Source of the DNA: Methylovirgula sp. 4M-Z18
GTDB lineage: Bacteria > Pseudomonadota > Alphaproteobacteria > Rhizobiales > Beijerinckiaceae
Length of the DNA: 64,000 bases
Assembly (NCBI RefSeq): GCF_037890675.1
Contig: NZ_CP149574.1
Location: 2,046,001 to 2,110,000 of the forward strand
Reading direction: 5' to 3'
Both the position numbers and the translations under genes were made by a program. The number at the start of each line of letters is the position of its first letter. Position 1 is the first letter of the stretch. The notes under the pieces are model-generated. The model did not search any database and had not been told where the DNA came from. It worked only from the letters and a program-made list of their open reading frames with translations. Shown piece by piece: positions 52,978 through 61,274 of this stretch.

Positions 52978-53325
52978 TGTTTTGGCGTCGGTTTAGCGGT
53001 CCGCCTCGCCTTCAGCTGGCGGGCGCACCTGCATCTCGGCTGGCTCTGGTCGGGAACGGCCACGGCCACGGCCGAAAACCATGTCGTCGACACCGGACCA
53101 CATGGCCTCGTTCGACACCCGATCGGTACGGGATTGCTTGTCGGCATCCTTGCCACAATGGTAGCAAAAGGCACCGTCCGGGGTATTGCCGGCGCCATCT
53201 TTCTCACCATCGGCATCGTCATGAAACCCAGGCTGGAAAGGCGCTTCCTGCGCGGCGGACTCGTAACGGCCTATGACGACTGCGCCAGCCGCGTTCCTAT
53301 GCTGGTACCGTTCGCGCCAGCCTAA
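52978..53325 (+). pseudogene. Truncated isoprenylcysteine-methyltransferase-like gene
   Basis: The C-terminal half of an ICMT/PEMT-like membrane methyltransferase: GLAVRLAFSWRAHLHLG, DTGPHGLVRHPIGTGLL, then LERRFLRGG and RVPMLVPFAPA. The first membrane helices and a credible start are missing. The usual DTGPYxxVRHPxYTG box has His and Gly in place of its two tyrosines. The reading frame is open further upstream, but that part has no family likeness. It is probably a decayed gene. Confidence 0.6.
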
Positions 53326-53338
53326 CACGCAACCCGCC

Positions 53339-53923
53339 CTATTTGACCTCGTTTGGCGGTCGGGGATGACCGAGCATTGACGCCCGGTGATCATCGGTAA
53401 GGGAATAAACGAAGTTGTCACATGCGAAGCGCAGCCCCGCCCAGGAAGGGTCGCCCAGGGCGATATGCTCGCCGCCTCCAGGGAAATCGCTTTCGCCGGC
53501 AAAATGCGACTGTACGACATGCCTCGCGCCCATCGACTGGAAGACTGGCCGCAGCGCATAGTCCAGCGCCAGAACATGCGCCAGGCTTCCGCCGGTTGCC
53601 AGTGGTAATACCACCTTTCCCGCAAGAGCAAATTGCGGCAATGCATCCAGGCCAGCTTTCAAAAGTCCAGAAAACGATGCTTTGTAGATCGGCGTCGCGA
53701 TGATCAGGCCGTGGGCCGCGACGACCTTATCACGGAATGCCGCCAGCGACGGCGCCCGGACGTCGGCGGCTAGCAGGGCGCCGGGGTCGAGATCGCGCAA
53801 AGCCACGTGTTCGGTGTCGATATCCCGTGCCCGCAGATCTCCAAGAACCGCTTCAACAAGCCGCACAGTCTTGGATATCTCGGACGGACTTGCGGATATA
53901 GCCAGAACTTTTCGCTCGCTCAT
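53339..53923 (-). CDS. NADPH-dependent FMN reductase (SsuE/MsuE type)
   Basis: A 194-residue flavodoxin-like reductase. LAISASPSEISKTVRLVE holds the FMN phosphate site near residue 8, and GLIIATPIYKASFSGLLKAGLDAL near 75 is the SsuE signature. It would supply FMNH2 to the flavin-dependent monooxygenase encoded just upstream on the same strand (86 bp apart). ATG at 53923 chosen, since it begins the family-like sequence. Confidence 0.85.
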   Translation of the reverse strand: MSERKVLAISASPSEISKTVRLVEAVLGDLRARDIDTEHVALRDLDPGALLAADVRAPSLAAFRDKVVAAHGLIIATPIYKASFSGLLKAGLDALPQFALAGKVVLPLATGGSLAHVLALDYALRPVFQSMGARHVVQSHFAGESDFPGGGEHIALGDPSWAGLRFACDNFVYSLTDDHRASMLGHPRPPNEVK

Positions 53924-54009
53924 GACATGAACCCTTTGCCACCTTGTGCCCACAGAGCCAAACGCTGCCGGGTAGCATTCCTCTTCGAATTCAAACGGGA
54001 GACGAGCGC

Positions 54010-55368
54010 TCAGGCACTCGCCTCGGCGGTTTCGCGTGCCGTCGCGAATGAATTTCGCGGACGCGCCAATCCCAGCCGGTCGCGCAAAGTTCCGGGTTCA
54101 TACTCGGTCCTGAACAGTCCGCGCCTTTGCAGTTCCGGCACGACCGTCTGCATGAAATTCATCCAGTCGTCGGGCAGAAGCGGGAACATCAGATTGTATC
54201 CATCGGCGGCACCGGAGATGAACCAGGCTTCGAGCTGATCGGCGACTTGCGAAGGTGTCCCGGCCACAAGCGGAACCGAGCCCGTATTGGCAATCTTGCG
54301 TGCGAGCTGTCGTATGGAGAGACCTTTGTTTGCGTCATCCTTCACGAGCGCAAGCCAGGTCCGCCACCCGTTGAACGTGCCGACATCGGGCAGCTCCGGG
54401 ATCGGTCCGTCGGGCGGATAGACAGAAAGATCCACACCCGCCCAACTCGAGAGCAGATCGATGGCGACGGCATCGAGCATCAGCGTCTCCAGATATTCCT
54501 GCTTCTCCTGCGCCTCGGAGGCCGAGCCTGCGACGATCGGCAAGATCCCCGGGATCAGCTTCAAGCTGTCCGACGTGCGGCCGAACTTGGCCATCCGGTC
54601 GTTCATGTCGGCACGGTAGGCAAGGCCCTGCGCCTCGTTGCGAAGGATGGCGAAATGCACCTCGGCATGCGCCGCAGCCAGGTTCTTGCCCGCATCCGAC
54701 GAGCCCGCCTGAACGATCACCGGATATCCTTGTGGCGGTCGCGGAATATTGAGCGGTCCCCTGACCTTGAAGTGCTTTTCATGGTGGTTGAGGTAGTGGA
54801 TATATTCGTCATTGGCGAACAGCCCTGATGTCTTGTCGATGATCAGGGCATCGTCTTCCCAACTGTCCCACAGAGCCTTCGTGACACGGAGGAATTCCGC
54901 CGCCCGCTCGTAGCGCAGCGCATGGTCGATGTTGGAATCGCGCCCGAAATTGACGGCCTCCTCCTCGAGGGCCGTCGTCACCACGTTCCAACCGACACGG
55001 CCATTGCTGATATGGTCAATCGAGGCGAACATGCGGGCCGTGTTGAATGGCTCGGTGTAGGAACTCGAGGCCGTCACCATGAAGCCGATGTTCTTGGTGA
55101 TGGCCGAAAGCGCGGAGACCAGAGACAGCGGTTCGAGCCGGGGGTTGGCGTAATGCGCCAATCCGCTACCGAACGTGTTCCAAACGCCCAGATGGTCGGC
55201 GATGAAAATCGTGTCGAGCTTGGCGCGTTCCGCCGCTTCCGCCAGACGACGATAGTAATCGAGCCCGAAAATCTCATGGCGCGGCGCGCGCGGGTGTCGC
55301 CAGGAAAGACGGTGGTCGCCTTGTGGGTTGTAGAAGAAGGCGGCCAAAATCATGCTTCGACGCGACAT
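54010..55368 (-). CDS. NtaA/SnaA/DszA-type FMN-dependent monooxygenase
   Basis: A 452-residue bacterial luciferase-fold enzyme that uses FMNH2 from a partner reductase to oxidise organosulfur or nitrogen compounds. The N-terminus is ILAAFFYNPQGDHRLSWRHP. RVGWNVVTTALEEEAVNFG near residue 135 and PVIVQAGSSDAGKNLAA near 215 are family signatures. The neighbouring reductase supports a two-component system for sulfur scavenging or xenobiotic attack. The exact substrate (a sulfonate, a sulfone or a chelator) cannot be told. Confidence 0.87.
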   Translation of the reverse strand: MSRRSMILAAFFYNPQGDHRLSWRHPRAPRHEIFGLDYYRRLAEAAERAKLDTIFIADHLGVWNTFGSGLAHYANPRLEPLSLVSALSAITKNIGFMVTASSSYTEPFNTARMFASIDHISNGRVGWNVVTTALEEEAVNFGRDSNIDHALRYERAAEFLRVTKALWDSWEDDALIIDKTSGLFANDEYIHYLNHHEKHFKVRGPLNIPRPPQGYPVIVQAGSSDAGKNLAAAHAEVHFAILRNEAQGLAYRADMNDRMAKFGRTSDSLKLIPGILPIVAGSASEAQEKQEYLETLMLDAVAIDLLSSWAGVDLSVYPPDGPIPELPDVGTFNGWRTWLALVKDDANKGLSIRQLARKIANTGSVPLVAGTPSQVADQLEAWFISGAADGYNLMFPLLPDDWMNFMQTVVPELQRRGLFRTEYEPGTLRDRLGLARPRNSFATARETAEASA

Positions 55369-55495
55369 GCAAAATACGTCCTTGTGTGATCGGCTATTTG
55401 GTCGGCAGCGCCAGCCTTGAAGGACCATCCACCGCCTACTGAACACCACCTTAGGCAAGATCAGCCCTTCCCAAAAAAGATTATTTTTGCGAGAA

Positions 55496-55514
55496 AGATA
55501 AGCTCAGCTTATCT
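55496..55514. promoter_or_regulatory. Inverted repeat between monooxygenase and LysR genes
   Basis: A perfect dyad AGATAAGC (55496-55503) TCA GCTTATCT (55507-55514), ending 11 bp before the LysR start codon in the 157-bp divergent gap. It fits a LysR autoregulatory site, but its place so near the start could also mean an mRNA hairpin hiding the ribosome binding site. Confidence 0.5.
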
Positions 55515-55525
55515 ATGGTGGTCAG

Positions 55526-56461
55526 ATGGCAAGTGCCCCATCCCTACGCGGCCTGCAGGCGTTCGAAGCCGCCGCACGGTCGGGAAGTTTTGTCGCCGCG
55601 TCTGAAGAGCTTGCGGTTTCGGCTGCTGCGATTAGCCAACTCATTCGCGCGCTCGAGGATCAGGTGGGACGTAAGCTGTTTCACCGGATCAATCGACGCG
55701 CCGTGCTGACTGAGGCCGGAGTGGAAATTTTCCCGCGGCTTGCCGGTGCATTCAATGAACTGAGGAATGTCTCCCGCGAACTGAGTGGCGGCGAGCAGCG
55801 GTCCACGCTGGTCGTGTCCGTGGCGCCATCCGTGGCGATGGGGTGGCTCTCCTCGCGCTTGTCGGGGTTCATCGATAGCCATGGTCCGGTCGATATCTCT
55901 CTTCGGGGAGAAGATGATCCGGTTCCGTTCGATCGTGACCTCATTGACATACGCCTGTCCTACGGGGGCTCCCACTATTTGGAGCACGTGACGGAGGAAC
56001 TCGTCACAGATGCCGTCTATCCGGTGTGTTCGCCAGACTTCCTGACCAGGTATGGTCCCATCGCGTCTCCAGCACACTTGCATTCCGTCCCCCTAATCCA
56101 TACCGACTGGGGACCTTCGAGCGCTTCCTTTCCATCTTGGCGCAACTGGTTCGAGGCCGCGAATTTAACGCCAGGTCGTCATATCCAGCACGGTATGACA
56201 GCAAATTCCTCGATGGCTGCACTTGATCTCGCTCGAGCCGGGCTGGGCGTAGTGCTCGCGCAGGGAATTTTCTGCGCGCGTCAGGTCGAGGACGGCGAGC
56301 TTGTCGTGGCCGTCAATCATGTACTTGAACTAGGTAATCCGTATTGCATCACGATACCGCGCCGGAGCACGCAGCGTTCCGTAGTGGCGGCGTTCAAGAC
56401 GTGGTTCGCGGCGGAATGCATTCGTAGCGTCAAATCGCCAGCAACAGCGTCGTTTCGGTAG
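55526..56461 (+). CDS. LysR family transcriptional regulator (GcvA-like)
   Basis: A 311-residue regulator. The N-terminal helix-turn-helix reads LRGLQAFEAAARSGSFVAASEELAVSAAAISQLIRALE at residues 6-43 (shown in two motifs: LQAFEAAARSGSF and AISQLIRALE). The effector domain follows from about residue 90, with VAPSVAMGWLSSRL typical of the GcvA/AmpR group. It is divergent from the NtaA-type monooxygenase and probably controls that pair. Confidence 0.87.
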   Translation: MASAPSLRGLQAFEAAARSGSFVAASEELAVSAAAISQLIRALEDQVGRKLFHRINRRAVLTEAGVEIFPRLAGAFNELRNVSRELSGGEQRSTLVVSVAPSVAMGWLSSRLSGFIDSHGPVDISLRGEDDPVPFDRDLIDIRLSYGGSHYLEHVTEELVTDAVYPVCSPDFLTRYGPIASPAHLHSVPLIHTDWGPSSASFPSWRNWFEAANLTPGRHIQHGMTANSSMAALDLARAGLGVVLAQGIFCARQVEDGELVVAVNHVLELGNPYCITIPRRSTQRSVVAAFKTWFAAECIRSVKSPATASFR

Positions 56462-56798
56462 CGATTTTCACTCCCGTTCCGCTGCTATTTCGTCAATTTC
56501 CCTTTCCCTTGGAGCCGCTTGGTCTCACTTTCCAAGCTTGCGCATCCGATCCGTGTCCAATCCTCTAACGATGTAAAGCGGGTTCAGAGGGTGAGAGGGC
56601 CCTAACGTAGAATAGAGTACATATAGGCGGGGCTGCTTCACCTACTCAGTCAACTTTGGCCGCCGATGCCGGTTCCGCTGATCTCGGCGGTCAGAGTGGT
56701 GGTGGCTGCGACGGCGACCATGGCATAGCGCCGGTGGCATAAATTGGCCCTGCGCCACAGGATCGCCTGGTCGCTCGAGGAAGCGGCGGTCTCTTTGG
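56462..56798. other. Intergenic region between LysR and the unknown cassette
   Basis: 337 bases between the LysR gene (rightward) and the last gene of the leftward cassette, so two transcripts converge here. No clear terminator was seen. On the minus strand a short run, MVAVAATTTLTAEISG to a stop near 56650, has no ribosome binding site and no recognisable family. Confidence 0.4.
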
Positions 56799-56972
56799 TT
56801 AGTTGGTCTTCAAGTGACCGGCACGGTTCTCGGCGATCCACCGGGCGGCGAGCAGCAGCGCGCCCATGCTGAAATCCTTGCCATGCTTGGCCACCATTTC
56901 TTCCGACAGCTTGGCAAGCCGTTCGAAAAATTCGTCCTTGCTCGTGTCCTCGGGGGTCGGTTTGGTCTGCAT
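56799..56972 (-). CDS. Small acidic/helical protein, last gene of unknown cassette
   Basis: 57 residues (MQTKPTPEDTSKDEFFERL at the start, then a helix KLSEEMVAKHGKDFSMGAL). The start is the ATG at 56972, because AAGGAGGAG sits 3-8 nt before it. An ATG 18 nt upstream contains that binding site within its own reading and is less likely. No family recognised. It follows the beta-propeller gene by 29 bp on the same strand. Confidence 0.6.
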   Translation of the reverse strand: MQTKPTPEDTSKDEFFERLAKLSEEMVAKHGKDFSMGALLLAARWIAENRAGHLKTN

Positions 56973-57001
56973 GTTCTCCTCCTTGTTCATGCTGCCTAGT
57001 G

Positions 57002-58132
57002 CTATTGTTTAAAGATCTGGGCGGGAAAGGTGACGATTGCCGCGGTGCCGTCGATGGAACCCATTGCCAGATGTCTTCCATCGCCCGACCAGGCAAGCGC
57101 GGTGATCGCATTGCCCAAGGTTCTGACGACCAGTTCGTCCCGCGCACCGATCTGGGCGATGGTGATACGGCCATCGGCATAACCGGCCGCGACGAGTTTC
57201 TTCTCGGGATGTGCTGCCACCGTCTCGACCGGAACCAGTCCAGTGCGGCCTGTCAACAGAGCCCCCGAGGTTTCGTCTTCAACTGGCGGGGCGGTCATCG
57301 ACCAGCCGGCGATCCGGAAGGCGCCCGATGCAAACAGCGCATTCTCCGGCAAGCTCCAGCATACCGATCGCACCGGCGATGGAAATCCAGCGACGATGCC
57401 GGTGCGGCCATCGGCCATGCTGACCAAGGCAAAGCCTCCTGTTTCGAGCCCGCAGGCCAGCCAGGTCCCGTCGCCACTCCAGCGGATCGATATCGGGCGC
57501 GCCGCAAAGGAGACCTCGCGCGTGCGGCCGGCATCGCCGTCGGTGGCCCAAATCGACAGTCCATTTTCCCCGCTGCAGGCGATACGCGTCCCGTCAGGTG
57601 AGAAGGCAATCGCGGCCGTGGACGAAGCAGCGCCGCGGCGCAGTCGAATTGCATCACCTTGGCCGCGCGTCAGGAAGACTTCGTGTCCGTCGCTGAAGGC
57701 TGTCGTGGCCGTTCGCGGGTGGTGGTCGATGGCGACGATCGCTCCATCGATCTTGACCAGCGTCTCCGTAATGTCGCCGCTCGCTGTCAGATGCATGGCT
57801 TCGCCTGCCGCCGTCCCGACAAGGAAGCCGGAGCGAAGGTAGGTGGTGAGCGGGACGCTGCCCTTGCCCAACGCCGCGGTGGCGATCAATGGTGCCGATG
57901 GCTTTTCCCTCGGGCGGATCGTCGTCCGGCCGAGATCTCCGCTTATCCTGATCCGCGACTCCGGCGGCTCTTGGTCTGCGACTGCGGCTATGGCGACCGT
58001 GCCATCCATGCTCGTGAATGCGACGGTCGAGCCATCGGCGCTGAAGTGCAGATCGGCAGTCGCCGATGGGCGACGCCAGCTTCGTGCCAACAGGTCGAAC
58101 AAGGTCAGGTTCTGGATCGCGTGCTGGTTCAT
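57002..58132 (-). CDS. WD40-like beta-propeller protein
   Basis: 376 residues without a signal peptide, so likely cytoplasmic. About seven repeats end in WD40-like blades: LHFSADGSTVAFTSMDGTV, IAFSPDGTRIACSGENGLS, IRWSGDGTWLACGLETGGF, VAAHPEKKLVAAGYADGRI and LAWSGDGRHLAMGSIDGTA. Such propellers are protein-protein scaffolds. AAGGGAAT precedes the ATG. It lies 2 bp after the coiled-coil gene and is the largest product of a four-gene operon divergent from the propane-monooxygenase operon. No enzyme motif is seen and the role is unknown. Confidence 0.75.
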   Translation of the reverse strand: MNQHAIQNLTLFDLLARSWRRPSATADLHFSADGSTVAFTSMDGTVAIAAVADQEPPESRIRISGDLGRTTIRPREKPSAPLIATAALGKGSVPLTTYLRSGFLVGTAAGEAMHLTASGDITETLVKIDGAIVAIDHHPRTATTAFSDGHEVFLTRGQGDAIRLRRGAASSTAAIAFSPDGTRIACSGENGLSIWATDGDAGRTREVSFAARPISIRWSGDGTWLACGLETGGFALVSMADGRTGIVAGFPSPVRSVCWSLPENALFASGAFRIAGWSMTAPPVEDETSGALLTGRTGLVPVETVAAHPEKKLVAAGYADGRITIAQIGARDELVVRTLGNAITALAWSGDGRHLAMGSIDGTAAIVTFPAQIFKQ

Positions 58133-58134
58133 GG

Positions 58135-58452
58135 CTATTCCCTTGGTCCGTTTCCACCCGCAAGGCTGCGGTCGACATCCTCGATGTCACCTTCGGCGGC
58201 GGCGATGCGTTCCTCGCACGCGACGCTTGCCTCTCTGATTGCCGTGGCGCTCTCTTCAGCTTCATGCAAATCCCGCACCAATTGCGCGCTGGCGCCGTTC
58301 CTGCCGATTTCGAGTTCCAGGCGCAGCACTTCCATCTCGATGCCTGCGAGTTTCTGGTTGAGCCGCAGCGCCTCGGCGGTGAGCGCGGAGATGGTGGCGA
58401 CAAGATCGAGCCGGCGCGCAAGCAACGCATCACGCTCAGCGGTTTGGCCCAT
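58135..58452 (-). CDS. Small coiled-coil protein of unknown function
   Basis: 105 residues, nearly all charged helix (LLARRLDLVATISALTAEAL, then LEIGRNGASAQLVRDLHEAE), with heptad-like leucine spacing from about residue 8 to 85. No family recognised. The AGGAGGATC ribosome binding site lies inside the end of the upstream gene, with which it overlaps by 17 bp, so the two are tightly coupled. Confidence 0.65.
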   Translation of the reverse strand: MGQTAERDALLARRLDLVATISALTAEALRLNQKLAGIEMEVLRLELEIGRNGASAQLVRDLHEAEESATAIREASVACEERIAAAEGDIEDVDRSLAGGNGPRE

Positions 58453-58942
58453 CGGATCCTCCTGTCATTTTTTTCTCCCGGGGTATCGGTCCGGGCGGTT
58501 TTTCGAAAGCCGACAGCAATTCGGGCAATGTTCCGGTCTGTGATCGGAACTGTTTTTCGACCGTTTCGATGTGGCTCTTGAGCTGATCCCAGATGTCGAC
58601 CCGCATCATCGCCGTCGTGTCGCCGATGAGGCGTTCGATCTCGACGACGCGGAACTGGCGCGACAGCGAAACGCCGGAAAACACGAAGTCGCGCAGCAGG
58701 ATTGCGTGGTTCTCAATGAACAGATGGATCATCGGATGCGTTTCCGTGGTGACGCCACCGGCGGCAAGCTCGGCTCGGATGAAGTCTTGGAAGTGGCTCT
58801 GCAGGCGGAACTGGCTTTCGCCCATGAAGCGCATGATAAAGACCAGGTCGCGGGGCATCAGCCTGACAAGATCGCCAGCGATGCCATCGGGCAAGCTAGA
58901 CATCGCCGGCGGTGAACCGCAGCTATCCTTGTCGTTCGGCAT
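58436..58942 (-). CDS. Helical protein of unknown function, first gene of cassette
   Basis: 168 residues, predicted mostly helical, no signal peptide or membrane segment. Notable segments: PRDLVFIMRFMGESQFRLQ and THPMIHLFIENHAILLRDF. Histidines and acidic residues are spread over the helices, but no metal motif is clear. GGAGAGAGGTC precedes the ATG. Not recognised. It heads the leftward cassette and faces the sigma-54 promoter region of the monooxygenase operon across 561 bp. Confidence 0.65.
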   Translation of the reverse strand: MPNDKDSCGSPPAMSSLPDGIAGDLVRLMPRDLVFIMRFMGESQFRLQSHFQDFIRAELAAGGVTTETHPMIHLFIENHAILLRDFVFSGVSLSRQFRVVEIERLIGDTTAMMRVDIWDQLKSHIETVEKQFRSQTGTLPELLSAFEKPPGPIPREKKMTGGSDGPNR

Positions 58943-59085
58943 GACCTCTCTCCAGCGTTAGGTCCGTATGGGCTGTCTCTTTCAAATAATAGAGGGAGGC
59001 GGAGGATTGAATAGACGATATGTATTTTTCGACAATGCCGCAATTTCTAAATAATAATGTTGCAGATGCGAATAGAATGCAAATA

Positions 59086-59122
59086 TTACAGGCGTAAATT
59101 ACAAGTGTAAAAGAACGTTACA
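59086..59122. promoter_or_regulatory. Repeated TTACA/TGTAA motifs, probable activator sites
   Basis: Two dyads and a half-site: TTAC-AGGC-GTAA (59086-59097), TTACA-AG-TGTAA (59099-59110) and TTACA (59118-59122). They lie about 75-125 bp upstream of a sigma-54 promoter, the usual place for enhancer-binding-protein sites. They could also act on the divergent cassette. Confidence 0.55.
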
Positions 59123-59197
59123 ATTGACGACCTCTGCATGCGCCGAAAGGCGGCCAAATTTGTTTTGAACGGCCGGTGGCGCTCGCTATTTCCAGGC

Positions 59198-59213
59198 TGG
59201 CACGGCGCTTGCT
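59198..59213 (+). promoter_or_regulatory. Sigma-54 promoter of the monooxygenase operon
   Basis: TGGCAC-GGCGC-TTGCT matches the -24/-12 consensus TGGCAC-N5-TTGCW at every fixed base (GG at 59199-59200, GC at 59211-59212). The start of transcription should be near 59224, giving a leader of about 280 nt before the hydroxylase gene. Known sMMO operons use sigma-54, so the same kind of control is reasonable here. The activator is not in the window. Confidence 0.85.
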
Positions 59214-59503
59214 TTATTCATTTTCATAAGAAGCCCACCGCGCTTTGACACGGTGCCAAAAGAACGAAGGAACGGAGGAGGCAGGTCAGGCTCGCGTCGA
59301 GACGACCATCGCAAATGCGGTTGATGCAGCGAGCCGTGCCAGACACCTCGGAGACCTTTGCCGCGTTCCACTTGGACAGTCCGACCATGAGTCGCGCCTG
59401 ACTGCGCAACCCTTTGTCGTGCCGTTCGCACTCCCAATGGCGGTGCTGTTTGCCGTCTCACGCCCGGATCAACGGATCCGCGGCTCAAACCTGGTGGAGG
59501 CTT

Positions 59504-61177
59504 ATGACGATGTCGTCTTTGACGCTCAACAAGATTACCTCGCAACGCGGCATTTCCGTGGGCGAGGCGACGAAGAAGATTTCCGACCTCGGTTGGAACC
59601 CATCCTATGTCCAGGAAGCGATGACGTTTCCGACCGACTACAAGATCGCGAAAGCGCCGCGCGATCCGATGAAGCAAGTGCTGCGCTCCTATTTCCCCAT
59701 GCAAGAGGAGAAGGACAATCGCGTCTACGGCGCCCTCGATGCCGCACTTCGTGGCGACATGTTCCGCAATGTCGAGCCGCGCTGGGTCGAATGGATGAAG
59801 CTCTTCCTCGCCATCATTCCCTTCCCGGAAATTTCCGCTGCCCGCTCGATGGCGATGGTGGCGCGGCTGGCGCCCGGTGAGGACCTCAGAACCGGCTTCA
59901 CCATGCAGATGGTCGACGAGTTCCGCCACTCCACCATCCAGATGAATCTGAAGAAGTGGTACATGGAGAACTACATAGACCCGGCGGGCTTCGACATCAC
60001 CGAAGAAGCCTTCGGTAAATGCTATGCGACCACGATCGGCCGCCAATTCGGCGAAGGCTTCATCACCGGAGACACGATGACAGCCGCCTGCATGTACCTG
60101 ACCGTCGTGGCCGAGACGGCCTTCACCAACACGCTCTTCGTCGCCATGCCGTCCGAGGCCGCCCGCAACGGCGACTACGCCCTGCCGACCGTTTTCCTGT
60201 CGGTTCAGTCGGACGAGAGCCGGCACATCGGCAATGGTCACTCGCTGTTGATGGCCGCGTTGAAGGAGCCTGAGAACCATCTGCTCCTCGAGCGCGACAT
60301 GCGCTATGCCTTCTGGCAGAACCACGCCATCGTCGACGCTGCGATCGGCACCTTCATCGAATACGGCACCACCAATCGCGACAAGTCCAAGGAATCCTAT
60401 GCGGAGATGTGGCACCGCTGGATCTACGAAGACTACTATCGCACCTACATGCTGCCGCTCGAGAAATACGGCATCAAGATCCATCATGACGATGTGCAGG
60501 CAGCCTGGGAGCGCATCACCAAGAAGAACTACGTCCACAAGGTCGGTCAGTTCTTTGCGGTTGGCTGGCCGGTCAACTTCTGGCGCATCGAAGCTCAGAC
60601 CGACAAGGACTTCGAGTGGTTCGAGCATAAATATCCGGGCTGGTACGCCGAGTTCGGCGACTTCTGGAAATGGTACGCCAAGCTCAGCCGCAAGGGCGAG
60701 AAGGTGCTGCTGTTCAACAGCGACGTCGGCTATGTCTATCCGCACCGCTGCTGGTCGTGCCTGGTCCCTTGTCTTATCCGCGAGGACATGGTTGTCGATG
60801 AGATCGACGGGCAGTTGCACACCTTCGCCCACGAGCTCGACCGCTGGACCGCCGTTGAAGCGTTCGCCGACGAATATCAGGGCCGTCCGACACCTGCGAT
60901 GGGCCGCTTCAGCGGCAAGCGCGAGTGGGAGACGCTCTATGACGGCTGGGATCTTGCCGATGCGATCAAGGACCTCAACTTCGTCCGCTCCGACGGCAAG
61001 ACGCTGATTCCGCAGCCGCATCTGCGCTTCGAAGCCGATCAGCAGTGGACGCTCGACGACGTGCGCGGAAACATCCTCGGGTCACCGCTCAAGGCGCTGC
61101 GCAGCATGTCGCCGGCCGACCGGGAGAAGCACCTCGCCGAGTACCGGGCTGGCTTCACCATTACGCCCTTTAACTAA
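59504..61177 (+). CDS. prmA: Propane monooxygenase hydroxylase large (alpha) subunit
   Basis: A 557-residue soluble di-iron monooxygenase catalytic subunit that inserts oxygen into propane or similar small substrates. Six iron ligands are seen at Glu109, Glu139, His142 (DEFRH), Glu204, Glu238 and His241 (DESRH). Their spacing of 30, 3, 62, 34 and 3 equals that of MmoX of methane monooxygenase. Gln146 stands where MmoX has Cys151, and Thr208 matches MmoX Thr213. Gene order alpha-reductase-beta-coupling and the following amidohydrolase fit group 5 enzymes (PrMO/Mim), not sMMO. GGTGGAGG precedes the start. ATG 59510 is a close alternative. Confidence 0.9.
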   Translation: MTMSSLTLNKITSQRGISVGEATKKISDLGWNPSYVQEAMTFPTDYKIAKAPRDPMKQVLRSYFPMQEEKDNRVYGALDAALRGDMFRNVEPRWVEWMKLFLAIIPFPEISAARSMAMVARLAPGEDLRTGFTMQMVDEFRHSTIQMNLKKWYMENYIDPAGFDITEEAFGKCYATTIGRQFGEGFITGDTMTAACMYLTVVAETAFTNTLFVAMPSEAARNGDYALPTVFLSVQSDESRHIGNGHSLLMAALKEPENHLLLERDMRYAFWQNHAIVDAAIGTFIEYGTTNRDKSKESYAEMWHRWIYEDYYRTYMLPLEKYGIKIHHDDVQAAWERITKKNYVHKVGQFFAVGWPVNFWRIEAQTDKDFEWFEHKYPGWYAEFGDFWKWYAKLSRKGEKVLLFNSDVGYVYPHRCWSCLVPCLIREDMVVDEIDGQLHTFAHELDRWTAVEAFADEYQGRPTPAMGRFSGKREWETLYDGWDLADAIKDLNFVRSDGKTLIPQPHLRFEADQQWTLDDVRGNILGSPLKALRSMSPADREKHLAEYRAGFTITPFN

Positions 61178-61184
61178 CCAACCG

Positions 61185-61211
61185 CGCGGGGGCCGGCTTC
61201 CGACCCCCGCG
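61185..61211 (+). promoter_or_regulatory. Intercistronic hairpin between prmA and prmB
   Basis: CGCGGGGG (61185-61192) pairs with CCCCCGCG (61204-61211), 7 bases after the prmA stop. No T-run follows, so it is more likely an mRNA-stabilising or processing hairpin than a terminator. It could make hydroxylase alpha more abundant than the reductase. Confidence 0.5.
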
Positions 61212-61274
61212 ACTTCCAGAAGAACGCCATTTCCCGTCCGGAGGACGGGTCGGAGAGGAATTGGGAGGTTATCG

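Noticed and set aside
56650-57180. A 176-codon minus-strand frame covering the small last cassette gene
   Set aside because: It runs out of frame through the propeller and 57-residue genes, both of which have strong ribosome binding sites. Its product is low complexity.
59311-59402. A 28-codon frame in the monooxygenase leader (MRLMQRAVPDTSETF start)
   Set aside because: No ribosome binding site and no features of a leader peptide that I can defend.
59245-59880. A 211-codon plus-strand frame overlapping the prmA start
   Set aside because: It overlaps prmA out of frame, and its product has no family likeness.
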